The translations under genes and the position numbers were made by a program. DNA of 64,000 nucleotides from a virus, in the IMG/VR virus record IMGVR_UViG_3300041409_000157, positions 1 to 64,000 of that record; one strand, 5' to 3'. Shown one piece after another: positions 24,499 through 31,352 of the stretch. The notes beneath the pieces are model-generated. The model was not told the origin of the DNA. It searched no databases and worked only from the letters and a program-made list of their open reading frames with translations. Each line of letters opens with the position of its first letter. The stretch's first letter is position 1.

Positions 24499-24993
24499 AT
24501 GAGTAACCACTTTTACGACATCGAAGACCGCGCCGACGCCCAGGACGGCAACCTCGCGCTGCTCCCCGTGGCATTCTCCCCCGCGAAACGTGAGACGGTG
24601 GCGATCCGCCGTCAGAGCAAGCGGGAGGTTAACCGCCTCAAGGCATTGCTGCCGGGAGGGGTGCCGCGCTGGGTCCGGTGCTATCAGGGCGAACCTACTT
24701 ACATTGTCTGCTTTACGGGCAAGGCAGGCACGGCCCGCGCTCCCGGACACCGCCCAGAATACAGCTACATTGAAATATCAAAATACCCGTTTTCCTGTCA
24801 GGATATTGGTGTTTCGGCCAGCAGCATCGGCAAACCATTGGACGTTGACCGCTGGGGCTTCCCTCCCGCGATGGGGCGGAAGAACCACCTTGGCCGGAGA
24901 ATCCCCTTCACGGCGCTCCCGGAGGATTGCCGCAAGCTTGTCTTGCGGGATTATTGCGAGCTGTGGGGGTTGAAGGCTGGGGGTGTAGTGTGA
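24499..24993 (+). CDS. Protein of unknown function (164 aa)
   Basis: ATG at 24499, five bases after the previous stop. The 164-residue protein has ALLPGGVPRWVRCYQGEPTY, YSYIEISKYPFSCQDIGVSA and ITALPEDCRKLVLRDY-like sequence near the end (FTALPEDCRKLVLRDYCELW). The final helix recalls a conserved unnamed plasmid family. It overlaps the next GTG by four bases. Confidence 0.6.
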   Translation: MSNHFYDIEDRADAQDGNLALLPVAFSPAKRETVAIRRQSKREVNRLKALLPGGVPRWVRCYQGEPTYIVCFTGKAGTARAPGHRPEYSYIEISKYPFSCQDIGVSASSIGKPLDVDRWGFPPAMGRKNHLGRRIPFTALPEDCRKLVLRDYCELWGLKAGGVV

Positions 24994-25196
24994 ACCGCTA
25001 CATGGTAAGCTGGACTCCGAAGCGTAAAAAGTGGACGGAAGCGCAACAGGCTGGTCCGTTTACCTCATTTGACCGTGCCTTTGACTTTGCCCGAAGTGAT
25101 CCAGGGCCGGTCAATGCAAAGTCGTGCACCATCCTGAAAGAGGATGATCACGCAATCAACGCGGGGAAGTTCTTTCTCTGTAATATTGTGAAGTGA
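24990..25196 (+). CDS. Protein of unknown function (68 aa)
   Basis: GTG at 24990 overlaps the previous TGA (GTGTGA). The 68-residue product begins NRYMVSWTPKRKKWTEAQQA after the start residue and has TSFDRAFDFARSDPGPVNAK. Compact alpha/beta; no family recognised. Confidence 0.55.
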   Translation: MNRYMVSWTPKRKKWTEAQQAGPFTSFDRAFDFARSDPGPVNAKSCTILKEDDHAINAGKFFLCNIVK

Positions 25197-25206
25197 TTCC
25201 GCCTCT

Positions 25207-25233
25207 CTCCCTCCGGCGCACTGCCGGAGGGAG
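25207..25233 (+). repeat. Intergenic hairpin 5 of the small-gene block
   Basis: CTCCCTCCGGC (25207-25217) pairs perfectly over 11 bases with GCCGGAGGGAG (25223-25233) around GCACT, followed by TCGGCGC. It is a close copy of hairpin 4. No T run follows, so it is not a standard terminator. Confidence 0.75.
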
Positions 25234-25279
25234 TCGGCGCAACCAAGCGCACACAAACCACCAAACGAAAGGCAATCCT

Positions 25280-25720
25280 ATGACCGCAACCGCATTGAAC
25301 ACCCTTGCAGGCTTCTGCAACGCGTCACACCTGAACGGCCGCCTTGTGCGCGCCACTGTCCGCCAGTTCGGCGGCTGGGAATCCTTCAAGGAGCTTGCCG
25401 CTGACGTATGCCGGGGAGGCATTGATGGAGGCTTCCACGGCTTCATTTACAACGCTGACACGGAGGCTTTCGCCAAGCGCAATCGCTCCCTTATTTCTGA
25501 GATGGCGAGCCAGCAGGCGGAAGACTTGGGGACTTCCGTAGTGAAGATGATTCAAGGCTTCGGGTGCTTCCGCTATGGCACCAAGCCCACCGATGAGGAG
25601 ATCGGGATGGCGCTCTATGCTGGGAAGGACAAGGACGGAGGGCTTAGCGTCCTGAATGCGCTGGCGTGGTATGCCGGAGAAGAGGTTTGCCGGTCCTACT
25701 GCGATATTTTGGAGCGGTAA
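25280..25720 (+). CDS. DUF7222-like protein of unknown function (146 aa)
   Basis: ATG at 25280 behind CGAAAGGC. The 146-residue protein has GRLVRATVRQFGGWESFKEL, then GGIDGGFHGFIYNADTEAFA and AEDLGTSVVKMIQGFGCFR. This series matches a conserved domain of unknown function that I recall as DUF7222, frequent on plasmids and in phages. The name is from memory. Function unknown. Confidence 0.7.
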   Translation: MTATALNTLAGFCNASHLNGRLVRATVRQFGGWESFKELAADVCRGGIDGGFHGFIYNADTEAFAKRNRSLISEMASQQAEDLGTSVVKMIQGFGCFRYGTKPTDEEIGMALYAGKDKDGGLSVLNALAWYAGEEVCRSYCDILER

Positions 25721-25800
25721 TCCCTCCCGCCGAGCCGGGCGCAGGTTGCGCTGCGGTTCTGCGGGCTGGATAAACTGGCCTGGAATAACCATCAAAAACT

Positions 25801-26532
25801 ATGACCACGCAGATATTCGCAAGCCTCGCTGAATTCATGAAGCGCGAGGACAAAACCATCAACGGCATAACGCGGGAATTCGCAGACGAAAATCCCGGAT
25901 GGGATTCAGAGCGCGAAAATGAGGGGTGCTGGAACTGCTACGACTGCTCCGGCTGCTCCCGCTGCTCCGACTGCTCCCGCTGCTCCGGCTGCTCCGGCTG
26001 CTCCCGCTGCTCCGACTGCTCCCGCTGCTCCGGCTGCTCCGGCTGCTCCCGCTGCTCCGGCTGCTCCGGCTGCTACGGCTGCTACCGCTGCTACCGCTGC
26101 TCCGACTGCTCCGGCTGCTCCGGCTGCTACGGCTGCTCCGGCTGCTCCGGCTGCTCCGGCTGCTCCGGCTGCTACGGCTGCTACGGCTGCTACCGCTGCT
26201 CCGGTGAGAACAAGAGCCCGCTGCCAAAGGTTCCGGTTCTGGAAAACATCCACCAAGCTATCCTTCAAGCGTCCTCCAAGCCTGACGCGCTCAACATGAG
26301 CAATTGGCACACGTGCGAGACGACCCACTGCCGGGCTGGGTGGGTGGTGCATCTTGCCGGAGAGCCGGGGAAGGCGCTGGAGCGGGAAACCTCCACGCTG
26401 TTCGCCGCAATGATGATTTACGGCGCGTCTTCCAAGATAGGCGTTTCACCGGTGCGACTCTACGAAAATAACGAGAAAGCCATGGCCGACATGCAACGCT
26501 GCGCGGAACTTGAAGCGAAAGGAGCCGCGTGA
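25801..26532 (+). CDS. Protein with 31 tandem Cys-x-x repeats
   Basis: A 243-residue protein in three parts. Residues 1-42: MTTQIFASLAEFMKREDKTI and following, a short alpha/beta start. Residues 43-135: 31 consecutive triplets Cys-(Ser/Tyr)-(Gly/Arg/Asp), except the first two (CWN, CYD). Residues 136-243: a C-terminal domain with SNWHTCETTHCRAGWVVHLA, which I recall from other phage and plasmid proteins with variable N-terminal repeats. Repeats with Cys every third residue could bind metal densely or build a beta-helix or fibrous rod; neither is shown. Overlaps the next gene by four bases. Confidence 0.8.
   Translation: MTTQIFASLAEFMKREDKTINGITREFADENPGWDSERENEGCWNCYDCSGCSRCSDCSRCSGCSGCSRCSDCSRCSGCSGCSRCSGCSGCYGCYRCYRCSDCSGCSGCYGCSGCSGCSGCSGCYGCYGCYRCSGENKSPLPKVPVLENIHQAILQASSKPDALNMSNWHTCETTHCRAGWVVHLAGEPGKALERETSTLFAAMMIYGASSKIGVSPVRLYENNEKAMADMQRCAELEAKGAA
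25927..26205 (+). repeat. Tandem 9-base repeat array coding Cys-x-x
   Basis: Thirty-one units of the form TGC-(TCC or TAC)-(GGC, CGC or GAC). Nearly all variation is at two positions, the middle base of codon 2 and the first or second base of codon 3. Four-of-six or more frames are open through the array because of its composition, so only the frame continuous with both flanking domains is taken as coding. Confidence 0.9.
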
Positions 26533-26867
26533 AACACAATCCCCACACCGCAAGCCTCGCCGTCCGCGCCCTCCTTGAACGCACCTCCCGCATAGCCAAG
26601 ACGTTGGCGGATGGCCGGGAGCGGGACGCCCACCTGCACAGCCTCAAGCCTGCCCAGCGCCCTTGGGACTCCACCTGGGCGAATGCATGGCAGGCTTACC
26701 GGCTGACGGCCGAGCAGGTCCACGGGCCGACGCATATCCTGACGGGGGCGGAAGCGCAGGCCATCCATGAGGCGGTGCAAGTGGCCATGCCGGAGCTGTT
26801 CGCGGATTATTGGGAGGAGCTTTACCACAAGGCTCTGACGGGTAAATTGGATGAGGTTGCCAAGTGA
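26529..26867 (+). CDS. Helical protein of unknown function (112 aa)
   Basis: GTG at 26529 overlapping the previous stop. A 112-residue helical protein (TASLAVRALLERTSRIAKTL, AIHEAVQVAMPELFADYWEE). No family recognised. It couples by four bases to the next gene. Confidence 0.55.
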   Translation: MKHNPHTASLAVRALLERTSRIAKTLADGRERDAHLHSLKPAQRPWDSTWANAWQAYRLTAEQVHGPTHILTGAEAQAIHEAVQVAMPELFADYWEELYHKALTGKLDEVAK

Positions 26868-27064
26868 AACCCAACGTGGACACAATCGTAATAACCCACA
26901 CTGGAGCACCCCTCGTGATCTTCCCTGAAGTGGCTGAAAAGCTGGGGCTTAAGCATGGCCAGAATTTGTCGGAAGAACAGTTCTGGACTACGCTAGCAGC
27001 CAACTCTTTGCGCGGGATCGAGAAATGCCATCAAGAAATTCAGGAACAAAGCTTTCCCGCATGA
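26864..27064 (+). CDS. Protein of unknown function (66 aa)
   Basis: GTG at 26864 overlapping the previous stop. A 66-residue protein with MKPNVDTIVITHTGAPLVIF and VAEKLGLKHGQNLSEEQFWT. Probably a small alpha/beta fold. Couples to the next gene by ATGA. Confidence 0.55.
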   Translation: MKPNVDTIVITHTGAPLVIFPEVAEKLGLKHGQNLSEEQFWTTLAANSLRGIEKCHQEIQEQSFPA

Positions 27065-27219
27065 CCACCACCCAGGAACTCGCCGCCCTGAAAGCCAAGT
27101 CTGACGCATGGCTTCAGGGATTCCTCCACAGTGCCAACCCCTTCTGGAGCGAGTTGCCCGAGGTGGATCTCGCCACGCAGAAGCCCGAGACGGAGCCGGA
27201 GGCTAAATCGCCACTGTAA
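27061..27219 (+). CDS. Small acidic protein (52 aa), last of the plus-strand block
   Basis: ATG at 27061 overlapping the previous TGA. MTTTQELAALKAKSDAWLQG, then PFWSELPEVDLATQKPETEP. Helix then acidic tail. The 3' end overlaps the next minus-strand gene by 17 bases, so the two blocks converge here. Confidence 0.55.
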   Translation: MTTTQELAALKAKSDAWLQGFLHSANPFWSELPEVDLATQKPETEPEAKSPL

Positions 27220-27397
27220 TATCCTCGTGCCGCTCCGCCTGACGGCGATCCCGGCGGCCGATGCGCTCGCCCAGCTCCGCCCGCAGCGCACGCCCCCGGG
27301 CCGAGCAGTCATCCGTCAATGCCATCAGCGCCTCCCCCGTGAGCAGGGGCAGGTCGAATTCGTGACGGATACCGTGCCGGATGCGCAGCGTCTTCAT
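27203..27397 (-). CDS. Small Arg-rich protein (64 aa)
   Basis: A 64-residue protein, MKTLRIRHGIRHEFDLPLLT, then MALTDDCSARGRALRAELGE and a basic tail. It is the last gene of the long minus-strand series and converges with the plus-strand block. Function unknown; moderate support by composition. Confidence 0.45.
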   Translation of the reverse strand: MKTLRIRHGIRHEFDLPLLTGEALMALTDDCSARGRALRAELGERIGRRDRRQAERHEDITVAI

Positions 27398-27437
27398 AAC
27401 TTCACCAATGGCACACTATTAGAGGAACTGCAACAGC

Positions 27438-27647
27438 TTAATCCGAGACGGTCAGGCAGTAGGTTCGCTGGCCGTTCACTTTCCGCACCTCGACGTCCAT
27501 GGCGAACACCTTCCGGCCCTCTCGCTTGAGGCGTGCGACGGTGGCGGAAAACTGTGCGCCTGAAATCCTGAGACGGAGGTCCACCGGCTTGGGCTTGGGG
27601 GGAGCTTTGGGCGCGTCAATGTGTGGGATGGGGGCGCTTCGGCTCAT
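27438..27647 (-). CDS. Protein of unknown function (69 aa)
   Basis: Start at the ATG at 27647, which overlaps the methyltransferase stop (ATGA). The 69-residue product has a Pro/Lys-rich start (DAPKAPPKPKPVDLRLRISG) and QFSATVARLKREGRKVFAMD. A small alpha/beta protein; no family recognised. Confidence 0.55.
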   Translation of the reverse strand: MSRSAPIPHIDAPKAPPKPKPVDLRLRISGAQFSATVARLKREGRKVFAMDVEVRKVNGQRTYCLTVSD

Positions 27648-28393
27648 TGGCAGTCTAGGTAGGCTCCGATGAATTCCGCGGCGAGGGGTGGGACAATGGC
27701 GTTGCCGTAGCCCCGCAGGAGCCCCACTCTTCCGGGAACCCCATAAGACGGCGATAAAACGTCGGCGACACTGAGAGTTGACAAACTTCCTCGATTGCCA
27801 GGCCACGATTCAGTGCAAATATACGTGCTTGGTCTTCCAGGTTTTTGGCATTTCCAATCCTCCACCGAGATCCCCCTGAGTCCCCTCTCCTCCTCGGTGT
27901 CTGCCACCCAGAACAATCTTTGCCGGATGTGCGGAGCACCGATGCCAGCAGCGCACAGATCGGCTGCTGCCCGGCGATAGGCCACTCTTTCCAGGTCAGC
28001 GAATACTCCGGCGAGCCATGCCCGGCCAGCCGCGCTTGCAACCTGCTCGCCAAAGCACACTGGAGGGCGGCACTGCTTGATAAGCTCGAAGAAGACAGGC
28101 CAGAGGTGTCTTGGGTCGCTGGTTCCTCCACCCGCGCCAGCAACGGAGAAGGGCTGGCATGGACAGCTTCCGGTCCACACGGGGCGGTCTTCGGGCCATC
28201 CGGCGAGGCGCAAGGCGAGCGGCCAGCCTCCAATTCCTGCAAAGCAATGCACTTGAACAAACCCGGAAAGGTCGGATAGTCGAATTTTTTGGATGTCCTG
28301 CTCATCTACGATTCCGTTCGGTATCAGCTTTCGACGAATCAATTCACGCAGCCACGCAGCCGCGTTCGGGTCATGCTCGTTGTAGTAGTTCAC
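27644..28393 (-). CDS. DNA cytosine-5 methyltransferase (Dcm-type), compact
   Basis: GTG at 28393 overlaps the upstream stop (GTGA). The 249-residue protein has FAGIGG at 51-56 (motif I, SAM binding), PCQPFS at 78-83 (motif IV, catalytic Cys79), EQV at 116-118 (usually ENV, motif VI), GAPHIRQRLFWVA at 152-164 (motif VIII) and GYGNAIVPPLA at 228-238 (motif X). All are in one frame, so the enzyme looks intact though short; the target-recognition region between VIII and X is only about 60 residues. It would transfer methyl to C5 of cytosine, protecting phage DNA from restriction. A second long frame lies within it. Confidence 0.88.
   Translation of the reverse strand: MNYYNEHDPNAAAWLRELIRRKLIPNGIVDEQDIQKIRLSDLSGFVQVHCFAGIGGWPLALRLAGWPEDRPVWTGSCPCQPFSVAGAGGGTSDPRHLWPVFFELIKQCRPPVCFGEQVASAAGRAWLAGVFADLERVAYRRAAADLCAAGIGAPHIRQRLFWVADTEEERGLRGISVEDWKCQKPGRPSTYICTESWPGNRGSLSTLSVADVLSPSYGVPGRVGLLRGYGNAIVPPLAAEFIGAYLDCQ
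27655..28305 (-). CDS. Second reading frame inside the cytosine methyltransferase gene (216 aa)
   Basis: Shifted by one base relative to the methyltransferase, a 651-base frame runs ATG to stop. It is not just open: it contains PEYSLTWKEWPIAGQQPICA, TSGKDCSGWQTPRRRGDSGG and FYRRLMGFPEEWGSCG. I recall the pattern (Y-S-L-T-W-K, P-I-C-A-L, G-W-x-T-P, L-M-G-F-P) from proteins annotated beside or at the end of phage cytosine methyltransferases. If right, the same DNA encodes two conserved proteins. Translation would start at the ATG at 28305. Function unknown. Confidence 0.5.
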   Translation of the reverse strand: MSRTSKKFDYPTFPGLFKCIALQELEAGRSPCASPDGPKTAPCGPEAVHASPSPLLARVEEPATQDTSGLSSSSLSSSAALQCALASRLQARLAGHGSPEYSLTWKEWPIAGQQPICALLASVLRTSGKDCSGWQTPRRRGDSGGSRWRIGNAKNLEDQARIFALNRGLAIEEVCQLSVSPTFYRRLMGFPEEWGSCGATATPLSHPSPRNSSEPT

Positions 28394-28797
28394 CTTCCAA
28401 ACCTGCTCCCCTCCGCGCCACCCGCCGCCGCCATCCTCCGCTGGAACACCTCCACGGGCACCGTCAGTGGAAGATGCCGCACTTCCCATGTCCTCGGAGC
28501 CTCCCCCATGGCAGTCTTGTAGCGGTCAGACACTGCGGCAAGTCGATTGGGGAGCCTCTTCAGGTCATGGCCAAAGGCACCCACTGAGCAGAGCCAGTCA
28601 TCGAGCTGCTGGCCCAGGGTTTTCGCCTGCGGCCGGGTGAGATGGTCCAGGCAGTCGGGGATGCCGTAGCCAGTGCCGTCACGAGTAATCACGTCGAGGT
28701 GTGCTGCTTCGGCGGTCTGGTAGCTGACCACGCCCCGGAACATGCCGACGCGGAGCGCGAAGGCGGTGCCGGAAGGGATGATGTGGACGTGGGTCAC
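28390..28797 (-). CDS. Protein of unknown function (135 aa)
   Basis: A 135-residue protein starting MTHVHIIPSGTAFALRVGMF, with QAKTLGQQLDDWLCSVGAFG and a Gly/Ala/Arg tail. It overlaps the methyltransferase start (GTGA) and the upstream gene (ATGA-type). No family recognised. Confidence 0.55.
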   Translation of the reverse strand: MTHVHIIPSGTAFALRVGMFRGVVSYQTAEAAHLDVITRDGTGYGIPDCLDHLTRPQAKTLGQQLDDWLCSVGAFGHDLKRLPNRLAAVSDRYKTAMGEAPRTWEVRHLPLTVPVEVFQRRMAAAGGAEGSRFGR

Positions 28798-29051
28798 GTG
28801 CGCATTCCCGTCATCTTTTTACACCACTCAAGGTCACTCTTAGCAAGCTGCTGCTCACGAAACGAGGTTGCTTCCTTGATGATAATTTTTAGCAGTCTCA
28901 CCTGCCGGTCCTTGTTGCGGTATTGCTCGCACCGCTCATCGCTTGGGGGAACTTCCCTGTCGCAATGCGGGCAGATGGTCTTCGGAGCGGCCTTCACCGC
29001 CTCTACATCCTTCAGCCATTGCTCAATCTCTTTAATTTCAAGTGCTGTCAT
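28794..29051 (-). CDS. Small protein with CPHC zinc-ribbon half (85 aa)
   Basis: An 85-residue helical protein with one CPHCDREVPPSDERC segment (Cys28, Cys31 and a later Cys) and a helical rest (NKDRQVRLLKIIIKEATSFR). Probably a single zinc knuckle. Coupled at both ends by four-base overlaps. Confidence 0.6.
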   Translation of the reverse strand: MTALEIKEIEQWLKDVEAVKAAPKTICPHCDREVPPSDERCEQYRNKDRQVRLLKIIIKEATSFREQQLAKSDLEWCKKMTGMRT

Positions 29052-29683
29052 GGGGTGTTTCGTTTGAGGTTTTTTGCGATTCCGATAAGCAGTTCACGGA
29101 ATGCTGCCGGGGTGTGAATGCGTGGAGTGCTGTCTGTGCCTCCACCGCGTGCGCCGACCTCCCCAAGACGCTTTGCACGTTTCAGTCCCATTCGAGCTAC
29201 CACAACCGGGTCGTATTGAGCTTCGGTGTGCCCCCAAGTCAGTTCCTGCAGTTCCACTCCGCAAACATAAAGCATGGTCGGCTTTCTAGCGTAATGCCCA
29301 TAGCGACCCTGTTCCACACAACATGTCCACCCGCCGAGCGTATCAGCGGAAATCCATCCACCAGAACGCGGTGGAACCTTCAGCCAAAAGTGCGGCCATG
29401 CGTGGCTCTGCCATGGGTGCTCCAGCACGCCGCCCCATTGACGCACGGCCTCCAGCGCAGCCTTGAAGCATCCCCCGTCATCACCCTTCACCTTTCGCAC
29501 GCCGGTCAGCTTCACGGCGAGCGGTTGTCCGAACCACATTTTCCCCCAGCGTTGGCATGGTGGATGAGCAACCACTGGATGCGGCCCAGCGTATAGCCTG
29601 GCGTCACGACTTTCCGGCCATGCGTCCACGTCGGGAAGTCCGACGTAGCAACCACCTTCTTGGACGAATAAGGCAGCGATCAT
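29048..29683 (-). CDS. Conserved phage protein with HPPC motif (methyltransferase-related?)
   Basis: A 211-residue protein with AALFVQEGGCYVGLPDVDAW, VVAHPPCQRWGKMWFGQPL, GGVLEHPWQSHAWPHF and GGWTCCVEQGRYGHYARKPT. I recall this series as a conserved family in phages near DNA-modification genes; the HPPC segment is reminiscent of the catalytic Pro-Cys of cytosine methyltransferases, but no SAM-binding FxGxG motif is visible. A DNA- or nucleotide-modifying role is inferred from that and from neighbours. Confidence 0.65.
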   Translation of the reverse strand: MIAALFVQEGGCYVGLPDVDAWPESRDARLYAGPHPVVAHPPCQRWGKMWFGQPLAVKLTGVRKVKGDDGGCFKAALEAVRQWGGVLEHPWQSHAWPHFWLKVPPRSGGWISADTLGGWTCCVEQGRYGHYARKPTMLYVCGVELQELTWGHTEAQYDPVVVARMGLKRAKRLGEVGARGGGTDSTPRIHTPAAFRELLIGIAKNLKRNTP

Positions 29684-30045
29684 ATCGCCATCTCCATCTG
29701 CCCGCGCATGGGCGTCAGGTCATGCGCCTTTAGGAACGCCCGCGCCAGCGCAGCACTGCCAAGGGTCCATGCGAAAACGATGCGGCCCTTCTGCGCAGCG
29801 ACCTTGGAGTTGCGCCAGATGGTCGTCTTCCTGATGACGCCCGCTCGGGCGAGCACCTTAAAAGAATTTCCAACCGCGTTTCTCGCGTCTGCTGGAACCT
29901 TGGAGAAGTCCGTCTCGTCGGGCCACAGGAGCGGCTTCCGCTCGTCCAATGCGGCGCGGGCGATGGCTTCCATGGCGGAGCGAAGGTCGGCTGGCTTGAA
30001 GCAGAGCATTAGGGCAATGGCGTCATCCTGGGTGGGTGTGCTCAT
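29680..30045 (-). CDS. Small helical, possibly DNA-binding protein (121 aa)
   Basis: A 121-residue protein: SAMEAIARAALDERKPLLWP, then AVGNSFKVLARAGVIRKTTI, which looks like a winged-helix recognition region, then a strand-forming RIVFAWTLG. Fits a small winged-helix regulator. Its stop overlaps the next gene's start. Confidence 0.55.
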   Translation of the reverse strand: MSTPTQDDAIALMLCFKPADLRSAMEAIARAALDERKPLLWPDETDFSKVPADARNAVGNSFKVLARAGVIRKTTIWRNSKVAAQKGRIVFAWTLGSAALARAFLKAHDLTPMRGQMEMAI

Positions 30046-30047
30046 GG

Positions 30048-30404
30048 TCAGAACTGTTTCCCGCCAGCGATCAATCTGGCCTCATGCTTGTGGTCCTCGC
30101 GCTGGGCATTGAATGCCATCTTGGCGTCGAACACCTCCTGCACGTTGATGTTCGGGTGGATGCCTGCCAAGTAATCCAGCTCCCGGATGATGGCGTCCAC
30201 GATTTCCACCGCAGCCATGGGATACTGCGGCAGCTTGTCGTCCATCAGGTTCTTGCGCTCCCCCTCCAACGCTTCTGACACCTCAGAGTGAATCAGGGCC
30301 AGCAGTTCGCCACGATTGCGCTTGATGGGTTGGCCGGTGGACGGGTCTTGCCACCACTTGATGTTGGCAGCGTGGACGGTCTTGGATAGTTCGTTAAGGT
30401 TCAT
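30048..30404 (-). CDS. MazG-like nucleotide pyrophosphohydrolase
   Basis: A 118-residue all-helical protein. LLALIHSEVSEALEGERKN and AAVEIVDAIIRELDYLAG give the ExxE...ExxD pattern of the MazG/dUTPase-like superfamily, which hydrolyses nucleoside triphosphates to monophosphates using Mg. In phages it may adjust the dNTP pool or lower alarmone levels. The short form with one domain is usual in phages. Confidence 0.85.
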   Translation of the reverse strand: MNLNELSKTVHAANIKWWQDPSTGQPIKRNRGELLALIHSEVSEALEGERKNLMDDKLPQYPMAAVEIVDAIIRELDYLAGIHPNINVQEVFDAKMAFNAQREDHKHEARLIAGGKQF

Positions 30405-30883
30405 GGTTTGATGATGCTGTTGAAAAACTCCACCGCCTCCTCCTTGGAAAATACCACGGCGGTCCTCGCTCCAGCCTTGCGCATCCAGGCTAGCTCGCCT
30501 AGCTGGTCGGTGGTCGGTTTCTCGCCACTACGCTTTACCTCAAGGCCAAACGGCACTCCGTAGGTGCGCTTGCTAATCATATCGCTGACCATAATGCAGC
30601 CGACAAAATCCGGCACGCCCTTGCGAGAGGTTGTAGCCATGTCCATCCTCTTACGATCCCACCAAGCAATGTGGCAGATAGATCGAAGATAGCTCTCGAT
30701 CTCCTCCTGAATTACGCTCTCAAGTTTCCGGTTGGCCTTCACCAGTGTAGAGGCCTTCTTCTGCGTCACCCTCTCCCGAGATTCCGCCAGCAGACTTGCG
30801 GCGGTATCGATCTTGGGGAGCTTGCCGAGGGCGACGCGCCGGTTGTGCGCCTCGACGTCGGCCATGGTGCGGGGGATGCTCAC
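30401..30883 (-). CDS. VRR-NUC domain nuclease
   Basis: GTG at 30883 overlapping the upstream TGA. About 160 residues: an N-terminal charged helix region and a C-terminal VRR-NUC domain: LESVIQEEIESYLRS (first acidic residues), RKGVPDFVGCI (catalytic PD), FGLEVKRSGEKPTTDQL (E-x-K), AGARTAVVFSKEEAVEFF. This is the family of small phage nucleases related to Holliday-junction resolvases and FAN1-type nucleases, acting on branched DNA during replication, recombination or packaging. Confidence 0.88.
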   Translation of the reverse strand: MSIPRTMADVEAHNRRVALGKLPKIDTAASLLAESRERVTQKKASTLVKANRKLESVIQEEIESYLRSICHIAWWDRKRMDMATTSRKGVPDFVGCIMVSDMISKRTYGVPFGLEVKRSGEKPTTDQLGELAWMRKAGARTAVVFSKEEAVEFFNSIIKP

Positions 30884-31170
30884 AAGCCCTCCTTCCGGGT
30901 CCACTTGTATTCGTCCTTCGCCTCGTCGTATTCCGAGGTCCAGGTCATTTTTCCGACCACGTTTCGATGCTCTCCAAATCCGATCTTCCGCTCACGCACT
31001 TCCATCACGCGAAAATCATCCAGCGAGCCGCCGCCGCGAATGCTGTCCGGGTCATCCACGGTGATAGCCTGCATGGCGGACTCCCGAGTGAGGAACATGC
31101 CCAGCGGCCAGTATATTTCCGGGTCGGTGGCATCCACAACCTCATAGACAGCTTCAATGAATTGGCTCAT
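30880..31170 (-). CDS. Protein of unknown function (96 aa)
   Basis: A 96-residue protein, MSQFIEAVYEVVDATDPEIY, then FRVMEVRERKIGFGEHRNVV and an acidic-aromatic end. Mostly beta strands. Coupled on both sides. No family recognised. Confidence 0.6.
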   Translation of the reverse strand: MSQFIEAVYEVVDATDPEIYWPLGMFLTRESAMQAITVDDPDSIRGGGSLDDFRVMEVRERKIGFGEHRNVVGKMTWTSEYDEAKDEYKWTRKEGL

Positions 31171-31352
31171 ACACTTTTCACTTTCGTCACCAGCTTCACC
31201 CTCACAATTTCATCCGTGGAGAACCGCTCCCTGCACTTCAGGCACTGGCGGCGGCGCAGGATGTATTCGCCCTTGTCCTGCTTGTCGATCACCCGGCTGC
31301 GGGGGTGCTGGCAGTGCGGACACCACATGGAGTTGAAGCCGGTGGGTTTCAT
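31167..31352 (-). CDS. Zinc-ribbon protein resembling the NrdR N-terminus (61 aa)
   Basis: Start at the ATG at 31352, overlapping the upstream TGA. The 61-residue protein has WCPHCQHPRSRVIDKQ and LRRRQCLKCRERFSTDEIV. This is the zinc ribbon of the ribonucleotide-reductase repressor NrdR, but without its ATP-cone domain. Alone it could bind DNA or act as a decoy; this is inference. Confidence 0.75.
   Translation of the reverse strand: MKPTGFNSMWCPHCQHPRSRVIDKQDKGEYILRRRQCLKCRERFSTDEIVRVKLVTKVKSV

Noticed and set aside
21872-25233. Integron attC sites between gene cassettes
   Set aside because: No RYYYAAC/GTTRRRY core pairs are visible and no integrase is present.
25927-26205. CRISPR-like array
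   Set aside because: Units are 9 bases without spacers and are in frame within a protein gene.
25906-26352. Several other open frames through the Cys-repeat array (poly Ala-Gly, Ser-Arg, Leu)
   Set aside because: All arise from the repeat composition; only the Cys frame joins two ordered flanking domains.
27644-28393. Frameshifted cytosine methyltransferase pseudogene
   Set aside because: Motifs I, IV, VI, VIII and X are all in one uninterrupted frame, so no frameshift is needed.
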